Of a stretch of DNA of 64,000 bases, positions 17,267 through 25,579 are shown piece by piece. Source of the DNA: Pedobacter sp. ok626 (lineage in GTDB: Bacteria; Bacteroidota; Bacteroidia; Sphingobacteriales; Sphingobacteriaceae); the NCBI RefSeq assembly GCF_900100435.1, contig NZ_FNEX01000019.1, forward strand, positions 1-64,000. The letters run 5' to 3'. The position numbers and the translations under genes were made by a program. How positions within the stretch are numbered: the stretch's first letter is position 1; each line of letters starts with the position of its first letter. The notes under the pieces are model-generated. The model saw only the letters and a list, made by a program, of their open reading frames with translations. It was not told the origin of the DNA and ran no database searches.

Positions 17267-17971
17267 TTAATATAGTGTTTTTGTAGAAAGCCCTATAGAT
17301 CCGAAGTGGTATTTCAGGCCGATCGAAAAGTAGTTATAAATATCGGGCTTACCGCTTTTAAATTTCAGCGGAGAGTCATCATATCCATCCATACCTTCGC
17401 CCAATGTAACATTTGCTTGATAATTAAAGTTGATGCCGTATTTGGAATACCCATACCGATCCATAAAGTTAAAAGTAATACCAATATTTAGTGGGACCAG
17501 TAGATCATTAGAGCTATCCTTTCCAGGGAAGATATAATCTGGATTATTCAGATCATATCTTTGGACAAAACGCATTTTGTTCATGAGTACTCCTGCACCT
17601 GCACCAACATATAAGCCTTTTATGGCATTAGCAAAGCCGGTTCGGCCATAATCTATCACTGCACCAAGGGATAGCTTTCCATTAATTGAAATAGCTTTAT
17701 AACTATTTATAAACTGACGGCTGTACGGGTCTGTGTAGATATCACCACCATTGATTTCTCCCATTTGCCCTTCTATCCCGAGGCTCACAAAAGGGGTAAA
17801 CAGATAATCAAAGGATCCATAACCCGCTAAACCGTAATCATGCTTGGCCAAATCTCCGAAAGACTGTGTAATTCCGGCGCCGGCGCCGATTGACATTTTA
17901 TAAAAATTGGATTGAGCGTTGGTATTAAACCAAAATAAGAGTGCTGTTAACGATGTTAAAATTGGTTTCAA
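17267..17971 (-). CDS. Outer-membrane beta-barrel protein
   Basis: 234 residues, probably starting at a TTG (MKPILTSLTALLFWFNTNAQ), which gives a signal peptide. Alternating aromatic/Gly-rich strands (GAGAGITQSFGDLAKHDYGLAGYGSF, then YLFTPFVSLGIEGQMGEING) and the terminal strand ending in YFSIGLKYHFG fit a small OmpA/OprG-like eight-stranded barrel. No peptidoglycan-binding domain is present. Function unknown; upstream of the rhomboid gene. Confidence 0.72.
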   Translation of the reverse strand: MKPILTSLTALLFWFNTNAQSNFYKMSIGAGAGITQSFGDLAKHDYGLAGYGSFDYLFTPFVSLGIEGQMGEINGGDIYTDPYSRQFINSYKAISINGKLSLGAVIDYGRTGFANAIKGLYVGAGAGVLMNKMRFVQRYDLNNPDYIFPGKDSSNDLLVPLNIGITFNFMDRYGYSKYGINFNYQANVTLGEGMDGYDDSPLKFKSGKPDIYNYFSIGLKYHFGSIGLSTKTLY

Positions 17972-18015
17972 GAGTATCTTCTTTTAAGTATGTAGACAAA
18001 ACTATAATCTTTATA

Positions 18016-18023
18016 TAACTTTG
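18016..18023 (+). promoter_or_regulatory. -7 element TAACTTTG for pepT
   Basis: Exact TAnnTTTG match, 15 nt before the ATG at 18039. It covers the alternative TTG start at 18021, which is therefore unlikely. Confidence 0.55.
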
Positions 18024-18038
18024 GAGTTTTATAAGAGT

Positions 18039-19292
18039 ATGCTAAAATATATAAATAAAAACAAATCCCTTCAAAACAGGTTCATAAAATACGTTCAGAT
18101 CGATACACAATCAGATCCGCAATCGCCAACTGTTCCCTCAACCGAAAAGCAAAAGAATTTAGGTAAGGTTCTGGTGGCTGAATTGTTAGAGATTGGTGTG
18201 ACTGATGCACATTTAGATGAGTATGGTTACGTATATGCGACCATTCCTGCCAATACAGATAAGCAAGTTCCAGTAATTTGCTTCTGCTCGCACATGGATA
18301 CTTCTCCCGATTGTAGTGGTTACAATGTAAAGCCAATCATTCACGAGAACTACCAAGGACAAGATTTGGTGCTGCCGGACGACAATTCTGTAGTATTAAA
18401 AATGAAAGAACACCATGATCTGAAAGATCAGATTGGCAATGATATCATCACTGCAAGTGGTACTACCTTACTTGGGGCAGATAATAAAGCTGGATTGGCA
18501 GAAATTATGGAAGCTGCGGCTTTTTTAATGCAGAATCCTGAATTTAAGCATGGAACGATCAAAATTTTATTTACCCCGGACGAAGAAATTGGGCGCGGTG
18601 TAGATAAAGTGAACCTGGAAAAATTAGGTGCTGATTTCGGTTATACCGTTGATGGTGAAACATTGGGTTCTATTGAAGATGAGACTTTCTCGGCTGATGG
18701 CGCTGTATTGACCATAAAAGGTGTAAGTGCGCATCCTGGTTTTGCTAAAGGTAAAATGGAAAGTGCTATTAAGATTTTATCTGATGTGATCAGTTCGTTA
18801 CCTGCAGACTGCCTTTCACCTGAGTCAACAGAATTAAAAGAAGGTTTTATCCACCCGGTTACAATCAGTGGTAATGTAGAACAAGCTGAAGCGCGCTTTA
18901 TCCTTCGTGCATTTAATGATGAAGAATTGACTGCTAATGGCGAATTGTTAGATGCTACTGTGCAAAATATTATAGAAGATTTTCCAAACGCTTCGTATGA
19001 ATTGAAGATCACAGAACAATACCGTAACATGAAGCAGGTATTGGATAAGCATCCTCAAATTATCGAAATTGGTATTGAAGCGATAAAACGTGCAGGTATT
19101 ACGCCTAAGCAACAAAGCATCAGAGGTGGTACCGATGGTTCTCGTTTGTCATTTATGGGCTTACCTTGTCCTAACATCTTTGCAGGAGAGCATGCTTTCC
19201 ATGGTAAGCAGGAATGGGCATCGGTACAGGATATGGAAAAAGCGGTTGAAACGATCGTTAATATCGCTGCAATCTGGGAAGAGAAAGCCTAA
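18039..19292 (+). CDS. pepT: Peptidase T (tripeptide aminopeptidase)
   Basis: 417 residues, standard for M20B peptidase T, starting MLKYINKNKSLQNRF. Zinc-site strings are complete: CSHMDTSPD (His, Asp), LLGADNKAGLAEI (bridging Asp), FTPDEEIGRGVDKV (catalytic Glu-Glu), YTVDGE, and the final His in FAGEHAFHGKQEW. The lid domain (about 205-310) contains KGVSAHPGFAKGKMESA. The cytoplasmic enzyme releases the N-terminal residue of tripeptides. It is a single gene with its own promoter. Confidence 0.95.
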   Translation: MLKYINKNKSLQNRFIKYVQIDTQSDPQSPTVPSTEKQKNLGKVLVAELLEIGVTDAHLDEYGYVYATIPANTDKQVPVICFCSHMDTSPDCSGYNVKPIIHENYQGQDLVLPDDNSVVLKMKEHHDLKDQIGNDIITASGTTLLGADNKAGLAEIMEAAAFLMQNPEFKHGTIKILFTPDEEIGRGVDKVNLEKLGADFGYTVDGETLGSIEDETFSADGAVLTIKGVSAHPGFAKGKMESAIKILSDVISSLPADCLSPESTELKEGFIHPVTISGNVEQAEARFILRAFNDEELTANGELLDATVQNIIEDFPNASYELKITEQYRNMKQVLDKHPQIIEIGIEAIKRAGITPKQQSIRGGTDGSRLSFMGLPCPNIFAGEHAFHGKQEWASVQDMEKAVETIVNIAAIWEEKA

Positions 19293-19306
19293 AATTATAA
19301 GATTGA

Positions 19307-20008
19307 TTATTTGGCAAGCGTTAGTCTTGCCAAATATTGATCTGAATCGTCTTCCATAATGATCTCGGTATGCCATCCTGTTTGTTTGGCAATATCAATA
19401 AGTGTTTTCTGATCTACATAGATCCATTTAAACCAATTGCCTTTTACGCTTTTGTATTCGTACCTAAAGCTAACTTCTCCAAAGTACCCATTTTCGGGAA
19501 ATGGAATTTCAAGGTATAGATAGGACAGGTCAGAGCTGTCAAAAACCAGCTGACCATCTTTATTTAATAAGCTTTTAACATGTTTTAAAAAAGCTTTTAA
19601 TCCAGGAATGGATCCTGTAAGCCCGATTCCGTTCATCATAAATAATAGGGTGTCGTATTTTTTCTCCCCTTCTGGAATTTTATAGGTTAGGATATTACCT
19701 TCCATGGCTTGTTTTAGCCCACGTTGCTTCATAATGGTTACTGCTGGTGCGGATATGTCCATACCCGTAATATCAAGCCCCCTTTTTTGCAGTACTAAAG
19801 CATGGCTACCTACACCGGCGCCCACATCCAACACTTTGCCTTTACAAAGATCAAGTGCTTTAATTTCCAGGTCAGGCATTTCATTTTCGTCTCTGAAGTA
19901 AATATCTACCGGCATTTCTTCCGGTTCGTCGTAAGAGTTATGTACCCAAAGGGTTTCTGCCGGTGGTTTTAAAAACTGATCTTTTAACGCTTCTCCAAAA
20001 ACATCCAT
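19307..20008 (-). CDS. Class I SAM-dependent methyltransferase
   Basis: 233 residues. Motif I is VLDVGAGVGSHALVLQKRG (about residues 56-74), followed by DITGMDIS (acidic loop), KYDTLLFMMNGIGLTG (motif IV region) and LLNKDGQLVFDSSDLSYLY. The fold is therefore complete, but the acceptor is unknown. It ends 14 bp from the stop of pepT on the opposite strand. The start is the only good ATG and follows directly on the beta-CASP gene's 3' end. Confidence 0.85.
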   Translation of the reverse strand: MDVFGEALKDQFLKPPAETLWVHNSYDEPEEMPVDIYFRDENEMPDLEIKALDLCKGKVLDVGAGVGSHALVLQKRGLDITGMDISAPAVTIMKQRGLKQAMEGNILTYKIPEGEKKYDTLLFMMNGIGLTGSIPGLKAFLKHVKSLLNKDGQLVFDSSDLSYLYLEIPFPENGYFGEVSFRYEYKSVKGNWFKWIYVDQKTLIDIAKQTGWHTEIIMEDDSDQYLARLTLAK

Positions 20009-20034
20009 GCCGCAAAGATAGAAAAGAGATTCTT

Positions 20035-21432
20035 TTACAACTCAAACTCCTGATGATATTCTGGAATAGCAACATTTTTAAAACCGGCATTACGTACCCT
20101 TTCGGCAAATTTTAGCTGTACATCGTACTCGCCGTGAACCAGAAACAACTGTCTAACCTTTGTAGGGTCTTGTCCGGTAAGGAATTGTAATAAATCTTCA
20201 TAATCGCCATGAGCGCTCATGGATTTAATAGACCTCACTTCTGCAATTACATCATAATCTTGTCCAAAAAGCCATACTCTTTTTTGTCCGCCAATTAAAC
20301 GGCCGGCAAGGGATCCCGGACTGGCATATCCTACCATTAAAATGGTGTTCCTTTTATCGCTGATATTGTTTCTGATGTGATGTCTTACGCGGCCCCCCTC
20401 GGCCATGCCTGATGAGGATATGATTACACAAGGCTGCGGGTCGTCGTTTAGAGCTTTAGATTCTTCTACACTTTCAATAAACTTTAAGCCTTTGAAGTCA
20501 AAAATGTCGCGATCTACCTTCATGATCTCCTTTACGCCATTATTATATACGTCTGGGTGATCTTTTAGTACCTGAGTTGCTTCCAGAGAAAGTGGGCTGT
20601 CTACGTAGTAAGGTATATCGGGCAATTGACCTTTTAACTCCAGGGAGTTTAGGGCATATAATAACTCTTGAGTACGACCAACGCTAAATGCTGGGATGAC
20701 AATTTTGCCTTTCTTTTCTAAACAAGTCTGCGTAATTATTTGCAGTAATAAGTTTTCGATAGCCTCTACATCGACATGCAAAGAATCACCATAAGTAGAT
20801 TCTAAGATGATATAGTCGGCCTGTGGAAAAGTTTGGGGACTTTTTAATAGTAAATCGCCGTAGCGACCTACATCTCCGCTAAAAGTAATGCGGGTTTCTT
20901 TGTCATTTTCATTAATCCGTAAGTGTACCGCTGCGCTACCCACAATATGGCCAGCGTCGGTAAATCTAACTGTAATGTGATTATCGATTTTAAAATCCTG
21001 TTCGTAAGGGATAGTTTTGAACTGGCTAATTGTCCGCTGTACATCTTGATCTGTATACAGCGGTACTGCCACAACCCCTGGTTGTTTGTTTTTTTTGTTC
21101 GCATATTCTGCGTCCTGCATCTGGATCTTTGCCGAGTCTAACATTAGGATCCCCGCTAGGTCTTTTGTGGCAGGTGTGCAGTAAATGGTGCCGCTAAAAC
21201 CTTCGGCCACCAAACGAGGCAGGAGTCCGCAATGATCTATATGGGCATGAGATAAAATGAGGTATGTCACCTTAGCCGGATTAAATCCGAAAGATTCATT
21301 CAACTGATTTGTGATATCACCCATGCCTTGAAAAAGGCCACAGTCCAATAATATTTTAGTTCCGTTATTTAAAGTGATCAGGTGTTTGCTACCTGTTACA
21401 GCACGCGCTGCCCCGTGAAAAGCGATCTTCAT
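20035..21432 (-). CDS. MBL-fold beta-CASP metallo-hydrolase with RNA-specificity domain
   Basis: 465 residues. Metallo-beta-lactamase motif 2 is SHAHIDHCG, preceded by the DCGLFQG strand; motif 3 and 4 residues occur in FTDAGHIVGSA and FSGDVGRYGD. The beta-CASP insertion (about 175-370, with ISSSGMAEGGRVRHH) and C-terminal RMMBL segment (KSMSAHGDYEDLLQFL, LVHGE) are complete. This family comprises RNA-processing nucleases related to CPSF73 and YsrR-type exonucleases. The protein lacks the KH domains of archaeal forms. It probably forms a transcript with the YtxH gene 9 bp upstream. Confidence 0.9.
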   Translation of the reverse strand: MKIAFHGAARAVTGSKHLITLNNGTKILLDCGLFQGMGDITNQLNESFGFNPAKVTYLILSHAHIDHCGLLPRLVAEGFSGTIYCTPATKDLAGILMLDSAKIQMQDAEYANKKNKQPGVVAVPLYTDQDVQRTISQFKTIPYEQDFKIDNHITVRFTDAGHIVGSAAVHLRINENDKETRITFSGDVGRYGDLLLKSPQTFPQADYIILESTYGDSLHVDVEAIENLLLQIITQTCLEKKGKIVIPAFSVGRTQELLYALNSLELKGQLPDIPYYVDSPLSLEATQVLKDHPDVYNNGVKEIMKVDRDIFDFKGLKFIESVEESKALNDDPQPCVIISSSGMAEGGRVRHHIRNNISDKRNTILMVGYASPGSLAGRLIGGQKRVWLFGQDYDVIAEVRSIKSMSAHGDYEDLLQFLTGQDPTKVRQLFLVHGEYDVQLKFAERVRNAGFKNVAIPEYHQEFEL

Positions 21433-21441
21433 TAAACTGGA

Positions 21442-21648
21442 TTAGGCTCTTACTTTTGAAATGGTGTCTTTTACTTGATCGGTAACATCGGCGAGTTTCT
21501 CTTTAGAAGCATCTAGAAGGTCACAAAACCAGTCCGACATTTTATCTTTTACGTCTCCACCTTTATCAGTTGACAATATTAAAGCTATTGCAGCACCTAA
21601 AGCTGCTCCGGCCAATACTCCTGCTATTATTTTAGTTTCTTTTTTCAT
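21442..21648 (-). CDS. YtxH domain protein
   Basis: 68 residues. One Gly/Ala-rich N-terminal helix (IIAGVLAGAALGAAIALILS) is followed by an amphipathic Lys/Asp-rich helix (DVKDKMSDWFCDLLDASKEKLADVTDQVKD), as in YtxH-family general-stress membrane-associated proteins. It probably anchors to the inner membrane. It is upstream of the beta-CASP gene, 9 bp apart. Confidence 0.82.
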   Translation of the reverse strand: MKKETKIIAGVLAGAALGAAIALILSTDKGGDVKDKMSDWFCDLLDASKEKLADVTDQVKDTISKVRA

Positions 21649-21719
21649 GGTCTTTTAAGTCAAATGTAATTGTGAATAAGGTGCTGTGCGGGCACGACGC
21701 CCATGTCTAAATATAACAA

Positions 21720-21757
21720 AAAAGGGGCCGAAATAGTTTTTGGCCCCTTTTATTTTT
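21720..21757 (-). terminator. Terminator after the 21770 lipoprotein gene
   Basis: 10-bp stem AAAAGGGGCC / GGCCCCTTTT with a 12-nt loop. T-rich on both sides, so it may work in both directions, but it lies just downstream of the minus-strand gene. Confidence 0.8.
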
Positions 21758-21769
21758 TTACGATTTCGG

Positions 21770-22189
21770 TTATTTTACACTTGGGCCTTCAAAGAAAACT
21801 AATGTATTGTTAAAGTTATAAGCCATTTGCATGTTTATGGTTCCATTAGTTAGGAAGCTGAAAATTAATCCGCTAGGATTTGAAGAGGCATACATGTTGG
21901 TTTCGCTTGAATACAAAAAGTTGGAGAATGTTATTGCATTAAATGCAGGGTAATTTTGACCGCTAACAGGTTCCATTGACACTTCATTGGCCCCTTTACG
22001 TGTTATTTTGATTTTAACATTCTGGTATTCTATGTGGTCGGCAGGAGTTCCTAAGGTTAGTTTTCCTTGATAGGTTTGTGAAACCTCTGCGGATTTGTCT
22101 GTGTTTGGTGCTTCGTCTTTGTCTTTGCTGCAAGAGGTAATGATTACTGAGAACAATAATAGAATAGGTACAATGATTGCTTTTTTCAT
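21770..22189 (-). CDS. Lipoprotein of unknown function
   Basis: 139 residues with a lipoprotein signal peptide (MKKAIIVPILLLFSVIITSC, Cys20 as lipid site, then SKDKDEAPN, a typical acidic linker for outer-membrane sorting in Bacteroidota). The remainder is beta-rich (YQGKLTLGTPADHIEYQNVKIKITRKG), compatible with a small lipocalin-like or calycin-like domain, but no family is certain. It has its own terminator and no co-directional neighbour nearby. Confidence 0.7.
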   Translation of the reverse strand: MKKAIIVPILLLFSVIITSCSKDKDEAPNTDKSAEVSQTYQGKLTLGTPADHIEYQNVKIKITRKGANEVSMEPVSGQNYPAFNAITFSNFLYSSETNMYASSNPSGLIFSFLTNGTINMQMAYNFNNTLVFFEGPSVK

Positions 22190-22830
22190 AATAAATATAA
22201 GGATTAGATTAAAAAAATAATTAAATCACTCCTTAGAAAAAACTATGCCAAGTTTAAGTCTATAGATAATTTTTTCGGTGAAATTTCTGATGTTAACCTT
22301 CTGATTTTTTTTGTTAACCTTTTGATAGATAGTGCTCTATAGGCGTGGTGGAATGGTCGAATAAAATTATTAAATTAATTTTTATAATAATGTGTGGTTG
22401 GTTTGGGCGTGTTTAATTAAATTAAGGGATAAATCAGCGGTAGAAAAAAATCGTCCTTTAAATGAAGCGATGTACCTAAAACTGATGACGGGGTAGCCAA
22501 TGAAATAAAGAAATATAACAACATATCATTACTTCTTAAATGAGGTATTAATTTAAAGAGTCTCCAGCGTGAAATTTCTGACAAATGCTTGGAAGGAGAC
22601 AATAGATTAATGCCCGTGACAATATTTGTTGTACTTTTGAAGGTGCACTATAGCGTCATGGGCTCTATTGTAAATCCGTTTCCTAGGCCGTCAGAAAGCC
22701 CCACGTTCCGGTATTTAGAGCTTGCTATAGTTGCATCTTCGTTTTATTCACAAATAGACGAACAGCCGTAATGGCTTCCTTAAATTCCCATTGAGACTCA
22801 TTTTTAAGGTTTAAACTAAAAAATGAGCAT
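22190..22830. other. 641-bp stretch without a supported gene
   Basis: A/T-rich and stop-rich. Two short open frames (22417-22602 minus, 22589-22771 plus) lack recognisable content. A perfect -7 box TACTTTTG lies at 22631-22638, and an ATG at 22658 opens a 37-codon frame (MGSIVNPFPRPSESPTFR...), which could be a small protein but has no other support. No inverted repeat or RNA family is evident. Confidence 0.4.
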
Positions 22831-23118
22831 ATGACAGATCAAGAGTACTTCCAGAGTAGGCCAAAAGGCGCCGAAGCTGAATTAAAGGCATCAGCAGAGA
22901 GTTCAATTCAACTTTTTTTCGAAGAATATGATCTTGACGAAAGCCAAGATTTGCTTTGGCAAATTATGAAACATTGTTTCTTCAACCCCTCTACAGCATT
23001 AACTATTCCGGCGCGCGAAAATTTGGTAAGTTTTTATGAGAATCTTCATCAAATGATTTTGGCTGCTAGTATTTTGCATAATACTAGGATAAGTCAGCAG
23101 GTTTGGAATGCACAGTAA
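22831..23118 (+). CDS. Small protein of unknown function
   Basis: 95 residues, helical, acidic (KGAEAELKASAESSIQLFFEEYDLDESQDLLWQIMKHCF). No signal or membrane segment. It lies at the start of an accessory patch, 353 bp before the PD-(D/E)XK nuclease gene. The family is not recognised. Confidence 0.55.
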   Translation: MTDQEYFQSRPKGAEAELKASAESSIQLFFEEYDLDESQDLLWQIMKHCFFNPSTALTIPARENLVSFYENLHQMILAASILHNTRISQQVWNAQ

Positions 23119-23143
23119 CGATTCTTCACAAGGTTAAGGTTTC

Positions 23144-23173
23144 TTCACACCTGGTTCACACCTCCTTCACACC
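23144..23173 (+). repeat. Three TTCACACC direct repeats at 11-bp period
   Basis: TTCACACC at 23144, 23155 and 23166, separated by TGG and TCC, so copies fall on the same helix face. A degenerate copy TTCACAAG lies at 23124. Such iterons are usually protein-binding sites. Confidence 0.55.
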
Positions 23174-23178
23174 AAACC

Positions 23179-23200
23179 CACAAAAGGGTACCTTTTTGTG
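23179..23200. repeat. 22-bp near-palindrome
   Basis: Arms CACAAAAGG and CTTTTTGTG around GTAC, with one imperfect pair. It begins 5 bp after the iteron array and could be an operator or a weak terminator. Confidence 0.45.
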
Positions 23201-23268
23201 AAGAGATTGTGTCTAATGTGTGTCTGATGTGAGGACTATTCCTTAAGCGTGGTTCTGATCTGGGTTCA

Positions 23269-23375
23269 AAAAGGAAACAGGGACGGTCTTTCGAAACGTC
23301 CCTGCTATAAAGATGGTTGATCCACCACAGATCAACCTAAACCAAACAAACTGCAACTATAACGGTGAATGTTGT
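23269..23375 (+). repeat. Direct repeat copy A
   Basis: About 107 bp, nearly identical to 24381-24485, differing by a 2-nt indel and two substitutions near the end. It holds a hairpin (AGGGACG / CGTCCCT), a second hairpin (GGTTGATC / GATCAACC) and the 16-mer ATCAACCTAAACCAAA. Confidence 0.85.
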
Positions 23376-23471
23376 AAAAAAGTTTATGAGCAGAAAAAAT
23401 AAATTAACTTAAGAAAAGTGTGGTTTTCGGTTTGAGATCGATTAAATTCTTCATGACTGAATTAAATAATT

Positions 23472-24104
23472 ATGATAGAAAACACTAACCGGTACATTGA
23501 TCCTTTAACTGACTTTGGCTTTAAGCATATATTTGGAAGTGAGCCCAATAAGGATATTCTTATTGAATTTTTAAATGCTCTTTTTCAGGGAGAGAAGCGT
23601 GTTATTGATATTACGTACAGCCCTACCGAGCATGGAGGTAGTTATATTGAAGAGAAAAAAGTGCTTTTCGACTTGACTTGCACCGGACAGGATGGCGAGC
23701 AATTTATTATTGAAATGCAGAGAACGGGACAAAAATTCTTTGCAGACAGATGTGTGTTTTACATGTCCAGGCTGATTAGCGCACAGCTACCAAGAGGAGC
23801 ACATGACTGGAATGTTCCACTAAAGGAGGTTTATCTCATTGGTATTATGGAGTTTCAGTTTAATAATATCAATGGCAACTATCTGCATAATATTGCGTTA
23901 ACGAACACCGATACCGGTAAAGTATTTTACAAAGGTATGGGTTTCAAGTTCCTTGAATTACCTAACTTTGATAAACAGGAGCATGAATTAGAATCTGAGT
24001 TGGACAAATGGTTTTACTTATTAAAGAACTTAAGTCGACTGAATGAGATTCCTCGCTTTCTGGATAAAAGAGTATTTCAAAAGATATTTAAAATTGCGGA
24101 TTGA
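23472..24104 (+). CDS. Rpn-type PD-(D/E)XK nuclease/putative transposase, catalytic part
   Basis: 210 residues, opening with NRYIDPLTDFGFKHIFGSEPNKDILIEFLN, the hallmark of the PD-(D/E)XK transposase family (Rpn, recombination-promoting nucleases). Catalytic candidates are Asp67 (VLFDLTC), Glu81 and Gln83 (IIEMQ). Full-length relatives are near 290 residues; here the frame stops after FKIAD and the remaining 80 residues continue in another frame (24101-24352). The nuclease domain itself is complete, so it might be active. It sits between repeat copies A and B. Confidence 0.8.
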   Translation: MIENTNRYIDPLTDFGFKHIFGSEPNKDILIEFLNALFQGEKRVIDITYSPTEHGGSYIEEKKVLFDLTCTGQDGEQFIIEMQRTGQKFFADRCVFYMSRLISAQLPRGAHDWNVPLKEVYLIGIMEFQFNNINGNYLHNIALTNTDTGKVFYKGMGFKFLELPNFDKQEHELESELDKWFYLLKNLSRLNEIPRFLDKRVFQKIFKIAD

Positions 24105-24352
24105 GTAAGTTAACCAAAGAACAGCGGGAATTGTATGAATCAGATATAAAAGCTAAATCTGATTGGAAGGGTGGTATGGATTGGGCTAAGGAACAAGCAG
24201 CAGAACAAGCATCGGAAAAAGCGGCAAAAGAAACAACGCTGGAAATAGCCTCAAAACTTAAAGCAATAGGGCGACCCTCAGATGAAATAGCTAAAGTTAC
24301 GGGCCTCTCAACTGAAGAAATCGACGATTTACCCGGCATTGATGAACAATAG
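24101..24352 (+). pseudogene. Frameshifted C-terminal tail of the Rpn nuclease
   Basis: About 83 codons (SKLTKEQRELYESDIKAKSDWKGGMDWAKEQ...) read on directly from the upstream frame with a -1 shift at 24101. This is the normal continuation in intact relatives, ending in a small helix-turn-helix-like segment (IASKLKAIGRPSDEIAKVTGLSTEEI). One T missing from GATTGAG (expected GATTTGAG) would explain it. There is no plausible own start except the TTG at the junction. A sequencing error is possible. Confidence 0.75.
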
Positions 24353-24380
24353 AGAAGGGCTCTGCTGTGTTTCTGGGTAT

Positions 24381-24485
24381 AAAAGGAAACAGGGACGGTC
24401 TTTCGACGTCCCTGCTATAAAGATGGTTGATCCACCACAGATCAACCTAAACCAAACAAACTGCAACTATAACGAGGAATGTTGT
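24381..24485 (+). repeat. Direct repeat copy B
   Basis: About 105 bp, second copy of 23269-23375, starting 29 bp after the nuclease tail. The two copies are 1112 bp apart start to start and enclose the nuclease gene. It contains the same two hairpins and the 16-mer ATCAACCTAAACCAAA. Confidence 0.85.
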
Positions 24486-24549
24486 GGAATAGTTTTGTGA
24501 TGATTCGTAAATATAATTTCGTGACAATTTACTGACAAGAGCTCTTAAG

Positions 24550-24900
24550 TTAACGGGGTTTCGATATTCCGTTGTCTTCAAGAGCCACCAGACTCTTCTG
24601 CTCATAATTGTATTTATAGAACTGGTATGTTTCGTCGTCGCTAGTGCAGGCTACGACGGCCTCATTACTGTCGTTAATATTTTTCTTAATGTAAAAGCGC
24701 GAATAGGGGATCCTATTTTCTTTTAGTGCGTGTTTTACCCATTGTTCGATTGATTCACCATCATTGTGCCATTCAGTTTGAAAAATTTTAGCAATTATTT
24801 GTGCATTTCCCTCAGGCGGTTTGTTAAGAAACCTGAATAATTTAAGTGAAAGGACAATTACGGCGGTGCTAATCCAGATGATTCGCCAAGTTTGATTCAT
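24550..24900 (-). CDS. Single-pass membrane protein of unknown function
   Basis: 116 residues from MNQTWRIIWISTAVIVLSLKLFRF; an upstream ATG at 24945 would add 15 residues before the membrane helix and is less likely. One N-terminal membrane anchor (about 5-22) precedes a soluble domain with EWHNDGESIEQWVKHALKENRIPYSRFYIKK. Family not recognised. Confidence 0.6.
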   Translation of the reverse strand: MNQTWRIIWISTAVIVLSLKLFRFLNKPPEGNAQIIAKIFQTEWHNDGESIEQWVKHALKENRIPYSRFYIKKNINDSNEAVVACTSDDETYQFYKYNYEQKSLVALEDNGISKPR

Positions 24901-25037
24901 TTTTGAATGCGTTTTTAGAGTTAATCGAAGATAGTAAATTAACATAATTTACCTCGGTAGTTTTCGCATCCGCGTAAATTTTAGAGGAAGCGATATTTGG
25001 TTTATTGTTAACTGCGAAATAAATATCTCTTCAACTG

Positions 25038-25068
25038 TTTGGTAATTAAATATTTCTATCTATCTTTG
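25038..25068 (+). promoter_or_regulatory. Promoter of the rplM-rpsI-rpsB-tsf operon
   Basis: TTTG at 25038-25041 and TATCTTTG at 25061-25068 with 19 bp between, an excellent match to the Bacteroidota -33/-7 consensus. Transcription would give a leader of about 50 nt before the GTG of rplM. Confidence 0.8.
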
Positions 25069-25124
25069 CAGTCCCTAAAAATATGGGATAATAAATAATT
25101 GTTTAACAAATTAAATACAAGCAA

Positions 25125-25568
25125 GTGAATACGTTAAGTTACAAAACTGTCTCTGCCAATGCAAAAACTGTTAACAAACAGTGGGTTGTTGTGGATGCTG
25201 AAGGCGAGATTTTGGGGCGCTTGTCATCGAAGATCGCTATGATCATCCGTGGTAAAAACAAGCCTGAGTACACCCCACACGTAGACTGCGGTGATAACGT
25301 TATCGTTATTAATGCAGACAAGATTAAGTTGACCGGAAATAAAATGAACGACAAAGTTTATACTTCCTACACTGGTTATCCAGGTGGTCAGCGTTTCATT
25401 TCTCCAAAAGAGTTAATGGCGAAACATCCAAAGCGTGTTGTGGAAAAGGCAGTAAAAGGTATGTTACCTAAAACTAAATTAGGTGCAAAATTGTACACCA
25501 ACCTTTTTGTTTATGCAGGTGCTGAGCATCCGCATGCAGCTCAATCACCAACAACCATTAAACTTTAA
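25125..25568 (+). CDS. rplM: 50S ribosomal protein L13
   Basis: 147 residues, full length, with the family strings KQWVVVDAEGEILGRLSSKIA, RGKNKPEYTPHVDCGDNVIVINADKIKLTG and VVEKAVKGMLPK. It begins at a GTG, which gives the expected N-terminus MNTLSYKTVSANAKTV. It is the first gene of the classic L13-S9 pair, extended here by S2 and EF-Ts. L13 binds 23S rRNA early in assembly. Confidence 0.97.
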   Translation: MNTLSYKTVSANAKTVNKQWVVVDAEGEILGRLSSKIAMIIRGKNKPEYTPHVDCGDNVIVINADKIKLTGNKMNDKVYTSYTGYPGGQRFISPKELMAKHPKRVVEKAVKGMLPKTKLGAKLYTNLFVYAGAEHPHAAQSPTTIKL

Positions 25569-25579
25569 TTAAGGAAGAA

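Larger units (their letters stand above)
23119..23471. other. Intergenic region with iterons, a palindrome and repeat copy A
   Basis: No gene is visible here. It contains three 11-bp-spaced TTCACACC repeats, a 22-bp near-palindrome and a 107-bp repeat copy, each listed separately. Confidence 0.6.

Noticed and set aside
22417..22771. Short ORFs 22417-22602 (minus) and 22589-22771 (plus)
   Set aside because: No family motifs, and neither has a promoter box at a useful distance except the inner ATG at 22658; treated as probably non-coding.
23144..23173. CRISPR array
   Set aside because: Repeats are 8 bp with 3-bp spacers and there are no cas genes in the window.
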